Origin: Hyphomonadaceae bacterium
Lineage (GTDB): Bacteria; Pseudomonadota; Alphaproteobacteria; Caulobacterales; Maricaulaceae
NCBI GenBank assembly: GCA_013001295.1
Contig: JABDMW010000031.1
Coordinates: forward strand, 1 to 56,614
Length of the DNA stretch: 56,614 nucleotides
Direction: 5' to 3'
Shown here: piece by piece, positions 1 through 8,476 of the stretch
Layout: each line of letters starts with the position of its first letter
Position numbering within the stretch: position 1 is the first letter of the stretch
The notes under the pieces: generated by a model
Databases searched by the model: none
What the model saw: only the letters and a program-made list of their open reading frames with translations
Told to the model about the DNA's origin: nothing
Program-made: the position numbers and the translations under genes

Positions 1-100
1 CGGGATCCATTTTATATCTCAAAATTACACCGAGATTTGATGGACATAACACTTTGCTTGCAGAGACATTCCAGATGGGCCCCGGCCGTCGCCGGGGTGA
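1..100. repeat. Hairpin-bearing dispersed repeat, unit A (truncated by window edge)
   Basis: Positions 5-34 are identical to 217-246 in unit B, and 65-76 match 277-288, both at an offset of 212 bp. The unit ends in a GC-rich hairpin at 80-97 (arms CCCCGGC and GCCGGGG, loop CGTC). Its left end, with the start of a second hairpin, is cut by the window. The architecture resembles REP-like intergenic palindromes of alphaproteobacteria, but here it lies inside a gene remnant. Confidence 0.65.
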
Positions 101-175
101 TCGGAAGGTGAGTAGTCTCGCCACCGCGAACCAGTTCTGGTCTTCCATGTGTTTTGTGATGGATCGGAGGAGCAT
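1..175 (-). pseudogene. 5' remnant of a DUF6090-family gene fused to a hairpin repeat (copy 1, runs off window)
   Basis: Reading leftward from an ATG at 175-173, the first ~19 codons (MLLRSITKHMEDQNWF then AVA) closely match the start of the intact gene at 384-1166 (MLLRSMTKHVKDQNWFAVA). The sequence then leaves that family. It continues in frame through a repeat element (RRRPGPIWNV, then LGVILRYKMD) and is still open at the window edge. The membrane segment and everything downstream in the intact paralogue are missing. The start overlaps the stop of the next remnant in a TAATG arrangement, as in an operon. I infer a decayed or recombined paralogue, though a short expressed peptide cannot be excluded. 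Confidence 0.6.
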
Positions 176-387
176 TATGTCACTCCCTCTACCCGCTCAT
201 CCCTCTGACGAGGGGCATCCATTTTATATCTCAAAATTACACCGAGGTTGGATGGGTAAAACACTTCGCTCGCTAAGACATTCCAGATTGGGCCCCGCCT
301 CCGCGGGGGTAAGCGGAATATTGGTGGTGGCGCAACCGCAAACCAGTCCTCCTTGGCCACATGAGTTTTGATGCGGCGGAAAATCAT
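175..387 (-). pseudogene. 5' remnant of a DUF6090-family gene fused to the same repeat (copy 2, 70 codons)
   Basis: A 70-codon frame starts with MIFRRIKTHVAKEDWFAVA, recognisably the N-terminus of the intact DUF6090-type protein next door, then enters the same repeat translation as copy 1 (RRRGPIWNV, LGVILRYKMD) and stops. Its ATG overlaps the TGA of the intact gene (ATGA, 384-387), and its TAA overlaps the ATG of copy 1. Gene order and overlaps therefore look like a former tandem operon of full-length paralogues. The switch from gene to repeat falls at the same codon in both remnants. A functional small protein is possible but nothing supports it beyond the open frame. Confidence 0.6.
179..312. 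repeat. Hairpin-bearing dispersed repeat, unit B
   Basis: This is the second copy of the repeat. It has a hairpin at each end: 201-214 (arms CCCTC and GAGGG, loop TGAC) and 293-308 (arms CCCCGC and GCGGGG, loop CTCC). The right hairpin differs in sequence from that of unit A while pairing is kept, which suggests that the structure is under selection. A 30 bp core (217-246) is identical to unit A. Confidence 0.65.
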
Positions 388-1166
388 TCAGAAGTCCGTT
401 CAAGATCTGCCATAAGGCGATTTGCCGTATCTATATTGTTCCTCATGCTAGCGAGTAGCGTGTCATGTGACGCCAACTGAAAACGCAATTCCAGCTTGAC
501 TTCGTTATTGGCGAACAAGGCATTTACCGCAGCGCGGACAATCTCAGCGGGCACCACTATTTCGCAGCGCTCAGGTAATCTTATGTAATAAGTATTATCC
601 TGATCGAGGATATGCTCGTCGCCGCAGTTTTCTCGAATCGCCCGCTGCACAACATCGCTCATATGCGAGCGGATTGTCTTGCGGTAGTTCACTTGTGTGT
701 TATTTTGCAAAGTTATAAAGCGAGCCAATCCGTTTTCGTAATAGTTGTTGATAGACGAACGAGAGGAGGCGCTGGGTAGCAGACCAATGCGACCGGTTGC
801 CAAAAGCTCATCATAGGTGGCGCGCCGTTGTGTCAGGTTCCACGACTGGCTGGCCTGATAGAGGTCTATCAGAAAATCAACACCAAGGTTTTCCGCAGGT
901 TGCGACCAGGCATCCAGTGCCGATACTGCATGAGCCCGAGCGGTACCGTAGTAGTCGGAGACACGTCCTAAATATCGTATTTCCCAATGAAGATCGGTTT
1001 CGATGCGTTCAAGATATTCCTCGGCAATCAGTTTGCCTTTTTTCGCTTCGTTCCAGTTTGTAATTTGAAAAGCAATCAGGATACCGGCAACGACGATGAC
1101 AAAATCGAGCGCCACAGCGAACCAGTTCTGGTCCTTCACGTGTTTGGTCATGCTCCGAAGTAACAT
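384..1166 (-). CDS. DUF6090-family protein, single N-terminal membrane segment
   Basis: This 260-residue protein has the family signature near the N-terminus: QNWFAVALDF, then a hydrophobic stretch (about residues 20-36) ending in FQITNWNEAKKGK. I recognise this as the DUF6090 type common in Hyphomonadaceae-like genomes; no function is known. After the membrane segment the chain is largely helical and polar, and probably lies outside the cytoplasm or packs along the membrane. A GGGGGA stretch precedes the ATG, though about 15 bp away. The stop overlaps the start of a truncated paralogue (ATGA), so this is the first and only intact member visible of a tandem set. Confidence 0.7.
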   Translation of the reverse strand: MLLRSMTKHVKDQNWFAVALDFVIVVAGILIAFQITNWNEAKKGKLIAEEYLERIETDLHWEIRYLGRVSDYYGTARAHAVSALDAWSQPAENLGVDFLIDLYQASQSWNLTQRRATYDELLATGRIGLLPSASSRSSINNYYENGLARFITLQNNTQVNYRKTIRSHMSDVVQRAIRENCGDEHILDQDNTYYIRLPERCEIVVPAEIVRAAVNALFANNEVKLELRFQLASHDTLLASMRNNIDTANRLMADLERTSE

Positions 1167-1325
1167 TGTGCGCCCGTATCCCCCTTGTTTTCCAACATAA
1201 GGTATTTCGCAAGTGTGTCCAGCGACTTAAACTCGCCTCAAGAAGGACGATTGGGGAAGTTCGATCGGGACCGCGTGTAGACGACGCGTATCAATTCTTA
1301 TTATGATTTCTTTGCTTGGCTTGTG

Positions 1326-2204
1326 CTAAACCTTCAGCTTGCCGTGCGTCAGCTTGTCATAATCCTCGACGAGCGAGATGGTAATATCGCCTGGCACATA
1401 TTGATAATCGTCAATGCGCCGTACGGGCGTTATTTCCGCAGCTGTCCCGACGATAAAACACTCAGAAAATGAGGACAGTTCGTCCGGCCAGATATCGCGT
1501 TTGTTGACTTTGATTTTGCGCTTTTTCGCCAGTCCAACAACGGATTTATGGGTGATGCCGTCGAGCAGGATATCATTGGTCGGTGTGTGAAGTTCGCCGT
1601 CGCGGATAAAGAAAATGTGTGCGCCGGTACATTCAGCGATCCGTCCTTGATAGTCCAGCATCAGGGCATCATTAAACCCTTTGTTCTCGGCGGCGTGTTT
1701 AGACAATGTACAGATCATATACAGACCGGCGCCTTTTGATTTACAAGGGATCGTATCCGGAGCAGGGCGACGCCAGTCAGACATACAAAGGGTAATCCCT
1801 TTCATCTTGTCAGCGAAATAATCGCCCCAGGCCCACACGGCAACGGCCAGATGGATTTTATTATTTTGAGCGGCAACGCCCATTTTTTCACTGCCGCGCC
1901 ACGCGATCGGGCGGACATAGGCCGACCCCAAACCGGATTTCGCGAGCGTATCTTTGCAGGCTTTATCGATTTCTTCGACAGAAAACGGGATGTCATAGCC
2001 CATGAGCTTGGCCGAATTGACCAATCGCTGGCTGTGGTCGGTAAGGGCATAAATCTCACCGTCATAGGCCCGATCGCCTTCGAATACGCCTGATCCATAG
2101 TGCAAAGAATGGGTGAGAATATGCACCTTGGCGTCCCTCCACGGCACAAATTCACCGTCGACCCATATAAAACCATCCCGATCATGAAAAGGTATGTCTG
2201 CCAT
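1326..2204 (-). CDS. ilvE: Branched-chain amino acid aminotransferase
   Basis: PLP fold-type IV transaminase that interconverts branched-chain 2-oxo acids with valine, leucine and isoleucine, using glutamate as amino donor, in the cytosol. Visible family landmarks are VFEGDRAYDG near the N-terminus, the putative PLP lysine in PCKSKGAGLYM, then ALMLDYQGRIAECTGAHIF and the C-terminal GTAAEITPVRRID. I chose the ATG at 2204 (292 residues) because GGTGAGA sits at the right distance; a GTG at 2216 would add four residues. It is divergent from the OmpR-type regulator gene. Confidence 0.92.
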   Translation of the reverse strand: MADIPFHDRDGFIWVDGEFVPWRDAKVHILTHSLHYGSGVFEGDRAYDGEIYALTDHSQRLVNSAKLMGYDIPFSVEEIDKACKDTLAKSGLGSAYVRPIAWRGSEKMGVAAQNNKIHLAVAVWAWGDYFADKMKGITLCMSDWRRPAPDTIPCKSKGAGLYMICTLSKHAAENKGFNDALMLDYQGRIAECTGAHIFFIRDGELHTPTNDILLDGITHKSVVGLAKKRKIKVNKRDIWPDELSSFSECFIVGTAAEITPVRRIDDYQYVPGDITISLVEDYDKLTHGKLKV

Positions 2205-2320
2205 TTTTACTCTCACCGTTGTGTGCGCGTCCGTGCTTCGGACTTGTGCGAACCAGAATAAGGCGGCATTCTGTATTTTGTTGCACTTAAGTCAACAGGA
2301 ATTCGGGAAGATCAGGGTAT

Positions 2321-3031
2321 ATGACCACAGTAGTTCATGACACCGCCAATAGCGATACGCATTTGTTGGTCGTTGATGATGATGACCGTATTCGTGAACT
2401 TCTGAAGAAGTTCCTCGGCAATAGCGGATTTCGTGTGTCGACGGCGGCAAATGCGGTGGAAGCCCGTGGGTTGATGCGGGGGCTCAGTTTTGATCTGTTG
2501 GTGCTGGACGTCATGATGCCCGGTGAAAGCGGATTTGAATTGACGAAATCCTTACGGGAAATTGACAGCGTGCCCATTATTTTACTGACAGCAAAGGGGG
2601 ATGCGGAAGACCGGATTAACGGGTTGAGTCTTGGGGCTGACGATTACCTTCCGAAACCATTTGAGCCTCGTGAATTGGTTCTCCGTATCCAATCTATATT
2701 AAAACGCCAATCAACGCGACCACGATCCAATAAACTCCGGTTCGGTGATTGGCAGTTTGATTTGGAGCGCAATGTTTTGACGCAAAATAAAGAACGGGCT
2801 CATCTGACAACCGGTGAAGCTGCTTTGTTGACGACACTGGCCCGGCGCGTTGGCTTGCCCGTCAGCCGCGAAGCGTTGGCAAACCAGATCAAAGCGAAAA
2901 GCGAACGCGCGGTAGATGTTCAAATCACAAGGCTGCGGCGAAAACTGGAAGAGGATCCGTCGCGTCCGAATTTCCTGATTACCGTGCGCAATAAGGGCTA
3001 TAGCCTGCAGGCAGAACCGATTGATGGCTAG
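2321..3031 (+). CDS. OmpR-family response regulator
   Basis: 236-residue response regulator with an N-terminal receiver domain and a C-terminal winged-helix DNA-binding domain. The receiver has the acidic cluster around residues 19-22 (VDDDDR), the phospho-acceptor D63 in LDVMMPGESG, T90 and K112 (YLPKPF). The effector domain ends in the typical ITRLRRKLEEDP and RNKGYSL. It overlaps the start of the histidine kinase gene by 8 bp, so the two are almost certainly co-expressed as a pair. The input signal is unknown; adjacency to ilvE is seen but does not define it. Confidence 0.9.
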   Translation: MTTVVHDTANSDTHLLVVDDDDRIRELLKKFLGNSGFRVSTAANAVEARGLMRGLSFDLLVLDVMMPGESGFELTKSLREIDSVPIILLTAKGDAEDRINGLSLGADDYLPKPFEPRELVLRIQSILKRQSTRPRSNKLRFGDWQFDLERNVLTQNKERAHLTTGEAALLTTLARRVGLPVSREALANQIKAKSERAVDVQITRLRRKLEEDPSRPNFLITVRNKGYSLQAEPIDG

Positions 3032-4349
3032 ATCCGGCCGTAACCGAAGCTGGTTGAAGCGGTATTTGCCCAAAAGCCTGTTTGGCCGGGCATTGCTGAT
3101 CATCATGCTGCCGATTGCGCTGATGCAGATCATCGTCGCCTACATATTTTTTGACGCGCATTGGCAAACCGTGACCGCCAGCCTGTCCAACAGCGTCGCT
3201 GCCGATATTTCTGTCGCCGTTAAACTTTATGAGCAAGAACCGGGACCAGACCGTAGCGCGCGTCTCGATGATATGCTCAGGCCCAATATGCAGCTATCCG
3301 TGGCTTTGGACGCAAATAAAAACCTGCCTTCCTCGACACGAAATGCTTTTTTCTCCTCGTTGGACAAAACGCTTCGTCGGGCCTTGATGACAAACCTGAC
3401 CAACGAATTCTGGTTCGATACGACCCGGTACCCCAATCACATTGATATACGGGTGAAGGTGCAAGAGGGTGTTTTGCGGTTCATTGTACCGCGAGAACGG
3501 GTCTTTGCTCCCACCGGGTTTATCTTTCTTTTCTGGCTGGTGATGGCGACTGTCTTGCTCAGCTTGGTCAGTATTCTGTTTATTCTCAATCAAGCGCGCC
3601 CGATCGTAAAACTGGCGCGGGCGACGGAAGACTTTGGTAAAGGGCGGAGTATCGGAAAATTTAAACCGTCCGGCGCGACGGAAGTCCGGCAGGCCGGGCG
3701 CGCATTTTTGCAAATGCGCGATCGTATCTTGCGCCATATTCAACAGCGCACCGCCTTTCTGGCCGGCGTCAGTCACGACCTAAGGACACCTTTAACGCGT
3801 CTAAAATTGCACCTCGCATTGAGTGATGATCCGGACACAAAGGCGGCTCAAAAAGATGTTCAGGACATGGAAACGATGTTGGACGGATATCTCGATTTCG
3901 CGCGGGGCATATCGCAAGATGAAGTCAAACCTACCGACATGTCTGAATTGTTACGGAAGCTGGTTAAAGACGACGAGGCGCCCCAACCAAAACTTGTGAC
4001 CGAAACCGATTTGGTTATTCGGGTGCGTCCGATGGATATGAAACGGGCCTTGTCCAACCTCATCAACAATGCCCGGTCTTACGGATCGCAAGTTGAAATT
4101 AATGCGCAAAAACAAGATCGTAGACTGATCATCTCAATTGATGATGATGGTCCCGGCATATCTGAGGCTAAGCGCGGTGAAGCGATTAAACCTTTTGTGC
4201 GGCTCGATGAATCGCGCAATCAAAACGTAAAGGGTGTCGGGCTCGGACTGTCGATCGCAAGCGATATTATTCAAGCTCATGGCGGCCAGTTGACCTTGGA
4301 CGATAGTCCGTTGGGCGGATTGCGATGCAAGGTGTCCTTGCCGATTTAA
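3024..4349 (+). CDS. EnvZ-like sensor histidine kinase
   Basis: Inner-membrane sensor kinase of the EnvZ/OmpR class, about 441 residues. It has two transmembrane helices (roughly 22-44 and 166-189) flanking a periplasmic sensor region of ~120 residues, a HAMP linker, and the phospho-accepting His near residue 251 in AGVSHDLRTPLTRL. The catalytic domain follows with N-box NLINNARSYG, DDDGPGI and GVGLGLSIA. The ATG at 3024 is preferred to the TTG at 3021. It presumably phosphorylates the response regulator encoded just upstream; the stimulus cannot be read from sequence. Confidence 0.9.
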   Translation: MARSGRNRSWLKRYLPKSLFGRALLIIMLPIALMQIIVAYIFFDAHWQTVTASLSNSVAADISVAVKLYEQEPGPDRSARLDDMLRPNMQLSVALDANKNLPSSTRNAFFSSLDKTLRRALMTNLTNEFWFDTTRYPNHIDIRVKVQEGVLRFIVPRERVFAPTGFIFLFWLVMATVLLSLVSILFILNQARPIVKLARATEDFGKGRSIGKFKPSGATEVRQAGRAFLQMRDRILRHIQQRTAFLAGVSHDLRTPLTRLKLHLALSDDPDTKAAQKDVQDMETMLDGYLDFARGISQDEVKPTDMSELLRKLVKDDEAPQPKLVTETDLVIRVRPMDMKRALSNLINNARSYGSQVEINAQKQDRRLIISIDDDGPGISEAKRGEAIKPFVRLDESRNQNVKGVGLGLSIASDIIQAHGGQLTLDDSPLGGLRCKVSLPI

Positions 4350-4350
4350 C

Positions 4351-5196
4351 TTACTTTTTTCCGCCGAGTTCTCTGGAACGGTCATAGGCTTTCGTGATGG
4401 CATTGCGCATCAATTTCACCAGCCCATCGTCTGCCATCAAGATTTCCAGGGCGGCTTCAGTCGTCCCGCCGGGTGACGTCACAGCTTCACGTAGTGATGC
4501 TGCACTTTCAGATGACGCTGCAAGCATTGCGCCTGAACCGATAACTGTTTGTCTCGCGAGCGCTTTAGCAAGATCTTCCGGCAAACCCAACTTGATCCCT
4601 GCCGCTTTCATCGCTTCGGCCAGGTAAAATACATAAGCCGGGCCTGATCCGGAAAGGGCTGTGACCATGTCGATCTGACGTTCATTGTCGACGCGGACGA
4701 CTTCGCCTGCGGCTTTCAATCTCAGCTCCGCCATTTTGACATGTTTGGCGGTTACGTCAGGGCCGGTCATGAAGGCCGTGATGCCTTGACCGATTGCTCC
4801 GGGCGTATTGGGCATGCACCGTATGATCGGCCGTGTTGAAAACACGTCAATCAATTCATCAATGCTGATGCCGGCCATGATCGAGACGATCAAAGCGTCT
4901 CTCGGCAGAGCTTTGGCCAGATCTGGCCCGACTTTAGCGAATAATTGCGGTTTAATCGCCAATAAACACAGTTGGATGCCACTCGCAGAGCCCCTGGTGA
5001 GGCTTTTTGCGAATTTTGTCCCCAGTTTAAATGCGTTTGTCGCGGCTTCACCCGGTGAGGGATCAATGACAAGGATTTGGCTCGGGTCAAGACGAGCGGC
5101 TCCTTTCGCAGACAGCCACCCATTAAGTAGGGCCCCGCCCATATGGCCGGCCCCTATGAGAGCGTGCGTCGTTGTCGACAGTTTTTCCTTTGCCAT
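4351..5196 (-). CDS. proC: Pyrroline-5-carboxylate reductase
   Basis: Last step of proline synthesis: NAD(P)H-dependent reduction of 1-pyrroline-5-carboxylate. The 281-residue length is standard. The N-terminus has the dinucleotide-binding GAGHMGGALLNGWL, the middle has IKPQ and IMAGIS, and the C-terminal domain carries the ProC signature region (ALSGSGPAYVFYLAEAM, then REAVTSPGGTTEAALEIL). It lies 8 bp downstream of a YbjN-like gene on the same strand, a pairing I recall from other alphaproteobacteria. It is convergent with the kinase gene, only 1 bp apart. Confidence 0.95.
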   Translation of the reverse strand: MAKEKLSTTTHALIGAGHMGGALLNGWLSAKGAARLDPSQILVIDPSPGEAATNAFKLGTKFAKSLTRGSASGIQLCLLAIKPQLFAKVGPDLAKALPRDALIVSIMAGISIDELIDVFSTRPIIRCMPNTPGAIGQGITAFMTGPDVTAKHVKMAELRLKAAGEVVRVDNERQIDMVTALSGSGPAYVFYLAEAMKAAGIKLGLPEDLAKALARQTVIGSGAMLAASSESAASLREAVTSPGGTTEAALEILMADDGLVKLMRNAITKAYDRSRELGGKK

Positions 5197-5204
5197 ATCG
5201 TGAT

Positions 5205-5738
5205 CTAACTTTGTGCAGCAAGGTCGAGGAGAGTGGCGTTCACGGCATCTTCAGGGGATTTACCGGCCCAGACCACATATTGGCATGCCGGATAGCCGCG
5301 CTCTCCTGCATCGAGAGCGCCAGCTAGCAATGCCATACCTTGCTCCGTTTGTAGTTTCGCGCCACCGGCCAAATTAATTGAATTTCGGTAGACAAGCGCA
5401 CTGTCCTTGTCCCAAAAATCAAAGTGTCCGCTGCCGAGCCTCTCATTTAACAATGTGACCAATCTACAAATGTCGTCCGATCTTCCGCCCGGTGTTCGCC
5501 CGTCAAACAAGAGGTAAAGATCGACTTGTTCCGTTTCGGACCGCCAAATCAATGAGATATTGTGGTCGCACCACAGACCGTGCATGGAAATGTGCAATTC
5601 GTCCGGACCGACCCGGTCAAAATCATAGTGTTCCGCGACTGCGATGCGTTCGAACGTGTTGAGAGGGGACGGTCGTACCGCCTGCATTGATGCTAATGTG
5701 GGACTTGGTCGGACACAAATGTCTTCGGAATAACTCAT
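5205..5738 (-). CDS. YbjN-domain protein
   Basis: 177-residue cytosolic protein with no signal peptide, resembling the YbjN/type III secretion chaperone-like fold family (DLYLLFDGRTPG, VTLLNERLGSGHFDFW, SLVYR-like stretch). E. coli YbjN has been linked to stress and motility phenotypes, but its biochemical role is not settled. Here it is upstream of proC with an 8 bp gap and is likely its operon partner. The first Met at 5738 is the natural start. Confidence 0.75.
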   Translation of the reverse strand: MSYSEDICVRPSPTLASMQAVRPSPLNTFERIAVAEHYDFDRVGPDELHISMHGLWCDHNISLIWRSETEQVDLYLLFDGRTPGGRSDDICRLVTLLNERLGSGHFDFWDKDSALVYRNSINLAGGAKLQTEQGMALLAGALDAGERGYPACQYVVWAGKSPEDAVNATLLDLAAQS

Positions 5739-5972
5739 TTCACACCCATATCGATTCTATGCCTCATGTTATCGCACGGACGTTGCTTGGCAATATGTAG
5801 TGTAAAATTATCTGTTGATAACTATATGCGGTATATTGGGGATAAATTCGTTGATATTGTTCCAGGGTTTTCAAGTTGCGGGATCCGCGGGTTTTTTTGA
5901 CGCACAAATGAACCAAGACAGGCCACCAACTCTGGTATAGAAATAGCCCGATTCAAATGAACAGGTCAAAGT

Positions 5973-7949
5973 GTGCTTGCTGAAATAGGTCAAATCTCGC
6001 TGATAGTGGCGCTTCTCATTGCGGTCCTGCAATCCGTAATGCCCATGCTGGGTGCGCAAAAAAATGATCCCCGGCTTATGGCAATCGGTGATCGGGCAGC
6101 AACGGCACAATTCCTGTGTGTCGCGACAGCTTTTGCATGCCTAACGGCGGTATTCGTAGGCTCAGATTTTTCGGTCAAACTGGCGGCGCAGCATTCACAT
6201 TCCCAAAAGCCGCTTTTGTACAAGTTCAGCGGAGTTTGGGGTAATCACGAAGGCTCGATGTTACTCTGGGTGCTAATCCTTAGCGTTTACGGTGCACTGG
6301 TGCCGATGTTTGGCAAAAATCTGCCGACCACGCTAAAAGCGCGAGCACTATCCGTCCAAGGCATGATCTCAGTCGGGTTTTTGGCGTTTATCCTGTTCAC
6401 CTCCAATCCGTTTCTGCGGTTAAATCCAGTGCCTCTTGATGGCCAAGGATTAAATCCGATTTTACAAGATCCCGGCTTGGCGTTTCATCCGCCCTTATTA
6501 TATCTTGGCTATGTCGGCTTTTCGATGGCCTTCTCTTTTTCCGTCGCAGCGTTAATCGAAGGGCGTGTAGACGCGGTCTGGGCGCGTTGGCTCAGGCCGT
6601 GGGTTTTACTGGCCTGGAGTTTCCTGACAGCGGGCATTACACTCGGAAGCGTCTGGGCCTATTATGAGCTCGGATGGGGCGGCTGGTGGATGTGGGACCC
6701 CGTAGAGAATGTCTCGTTCCTGCCGTGGCTTGTCGGTACGGCGTTACTGCATTCAATCCTGGTTTTAGGGAAGCGTCATTCAATGGCAAACTGGACGGTT
6801 TTGCTGGGCATTACAGCCTTCTCGCTCAGCCTGATCGGTACATTTGTCGTGCGATCAGGCGTGCTGACCAGCGTTCATTCTTTCGCTGTCGACCCGGCAC
6901 GTGGCGTTTTCATTTTAATCCTCTTGGCATTGGCGACAGGCGGAGCACTCACCCTGTATGCCGTGCGGTCGCACACTTTGCGAACAGGTCCGTCATTTGG
7001 CCTGGTTTCAAAAGAGGGCGGTTTGGTTCTTAACAATATCTTGTTGATCGTGGCCACAACCACCGTATTTTTAGGGACGTTTTATCCCCTGTTAGTTGAG
7101 GCTTTTTCCGACAGTAAAATCTCCGTTGGCGCGCCGTATTTTGATCAAACATTCGCACCTATCATGTTGTTATTGATAGGATTTATGGGCATAGGCCCCT
7201 TATTGTCCTGGCGAACTGACTCCATTATTGCGCATAAAAAACATTTCGTTTTCGCCTGCGTATTAATGGTGATTATCACATCGCTGACATTCTTCTTTGG
7301 GAAGTCGATATTGGGGGCACTTTCAATTGCTTTGGCAGCCTATTTGGCATTTGGCACGCTTGTCGCGTTTGGGCGAAAACTCAAATTCGGACAGGTCAGT
7401 TTGGCCCAGTCCATGAAACTGCTGCGGCATCAATCTGGCTCCGCCTTCGGATTCTTTTTTGCCCATATGGGAATGGCAATCGCGATGGTCGGGATCACGG
7501 CGATGTCAGTCTGGGGAGCGGAAAACGCGGGCGTTTTGAAAATAGGCGAAAGTCTCAAAGTCGCCAGTTATGAATACAAACTCGAAACCATTGACGCCGG
7601 GCGTCGCGACAATTTCGAATATCTTCAAGCCGGTGTTGCGGTATCTAAGGACGGCGAGCTTTTATCAACATTGACAACAGAACGCCGATTTTATCCGATC
7701 CGCAATATGGTGACATCAGAGGCCGGAATACGCGTTCGTCAGTCGGCTAATCTTTATGTGGGCATAGGCGAGGGCAACCAAAATGACGGGTGGATCATCC
7801 GTGCTTATTATCACCCCTATGTATGCTGGATCTGGATCGGAGCGCTATTTATGGCATTTGCAGGCTTTATCTCTCTGGCGGACAGTCGACTTCGGTTCAC
7901 GGTTCGTGAGCCAGCACCTGCAACCGCAATTCCGAGTGCTGCAGAATGA
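5973..7949 (+). CDS. ccmF: Cytochrome c haem lyase subunit CcmF
   Basis: Large polytopic inner-membrane protein (658 residues) of system I cytochrome c maturation, which takes haem from CcmE and attaches it to apocytochromes with CcmH/CcmI. The diagnostic WWD haem-handling motif is at about residues 234-252 (GGWWMWDPVENVSFLPWL). Other conserved stretches are NHEGSMLLWV, DPGLAFHPPLLYLGY and FVVRSGVLTSVHSF. The start is a GTG preceded by AGGTC. It heads an operon with ccmG, ccmH and ccmI, each overlapping the next; ccmE is not here. Confidence 0.95.
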   Translation: MLAEIGQISLIVALLIAVLQSVMPMLGAQKNDPRLMAIGDRAATAQFLCVATAFACLTAVFVGSDFSVKLAAQHSHSQKPLLYKFSGVWGNHEGSMLLWVLILSVYGALVPMFGKNLPTTLKARALSVQGMISVGFLAFILFTSNPFLRLNPVPLDGQGLNPILQDPGLAFHPPLLYLGYVGFSMAFSFSVAALIEGRVDAVWARWLRPWVLLAWSFLTAGITLGSVWAYYELGWGGWWMWDPVENVSFLPWLVGTALLHSILVLGKRHSMANWTVLLGITAFSLSLIGTFVVRSGVLTSVHSFAVDPARGVFILILLALATGGALTLYAVRSHTLRTGPSFGLVSKEGGLVLNNILLIVATTTVFLGTFYPLLVEAFSDSKISVGAPYFDQTFAPIMLLLIGFMGIGPLLSWRTDSIIAHKKHFVFACVLMVIITSLTFFFGKSILGALSIALAAYLAFGTLVAFGRKLKFGQVSLAQSMKLLRHQSGSAFGFFFAHMGMAIAMVGITAMSVWGAENAGVLKIGESLKVASYEYKLETIDAGRRDNFEYLQAGVAVSKDGELLSTLTTERRFYPIRNMVTSEAGIRVRQSANLYVGIGEGNQNDGWIIRAYYHPYVCWIWIGALFMAFAGFISLADSRLRFTVREPAPATAIPSAAE

Positions 7950-8476
7950 AGATGAAAACTATTCTACCTCTTGTCTTGTTTGCCGTTCTCGTCGGCTTTT
8001 TGGCTTTTGGGCTGACACGGAACCCTGCCACGATTGACTCGGTTTTGATTGATACACCGTTTCCGGAATTCGAACTAACGGACTTGTATGACCCCGATCA
8101 AGTCGTCACAAAAGCAGATCTCACCGGCGAGATCGTTTTAGTCAATGTTTTTGGCTCTTGGTGTGTGGCCTGTGTGCAGGAGCACCCAAAATTGGTTGAA
8201 CTGTCCAACACTGCAAACATAAAAATTGTTGGCGTTGATTGGCGCGATACCCGTGAAAACGGCATGGCCTGGCTAAAAAAATATGGCGATCCATATCACC
8301 GGGTCGTATTTGACGCGGACAGCCTTTTGGCGATTGACTTGGGGATCACCGGTGCGCCTGAAAGCTATCTCGTCGATAAACAGGGCGACATTCGTTATAA
8401 GCATGTCGGCATAATTACGGACCAGGTGTGGGACGATATTTTGGCCCCGATTGTCGTCCAGCTCAGAACAGAATAA
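7946..8476 (+). CDS. ccmG: Thiol:disulfide oxidoreductase DsbE/CcmG
   Basis: Periplasmic membrane-anchored thioredoxin-like protein (176 residues) that reduces apocytochrome c cysteines before haem attachment. One N-terminal membrane anchor (about residues 5-24) precedes the thioredoxin fold. The active site is W72-C73-V-A-C76, slightly unusual in its VA dipeptide. The CcmG-type GAPESYLVDKQG follows near residue 135. It overlaps ccmF by 4 bp and ccmH by 1 bp (TAATG), so translation is probably coupled. Confidence 0.93.
   Translation: MKMKTILPLVLFAVLVGFLAFGLTRNPATIDSVLIDTPFPEFELTDLYDPDQVVTKADLTGEIVLVNVFGSWCVACVQEHPKLVELSNTANIKIVGVDWRDTRENGMAWLKKYGDPYHRVVFDADSLLAIDLGITGAPESYLVDKQGDIRYKHVGIITDQVWDDILAPIVVQLRTE

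Noticed and set aside
54-371. A 105-residue plus-strand reading frame at the left edge
   Set aside because: It is antisense to the repeat units and the DUF6090 remnants; its translation is low-complexity repeat sequence without any family match.
5808-5821. TTATCTGTTGATAA inverted repeat considered as a DnaA-box pair or origin element
   Set aside because: Only one short repeat, no box cluster, no dnaA, parA or hemE neighbours; not enough for an origin.
5879-5900. GC-rich stretch followed by T run upstream of ccmF, looked like a terminator
   Set aside because: The arms do not pair beyond GGATCC, so no stable stem forms.
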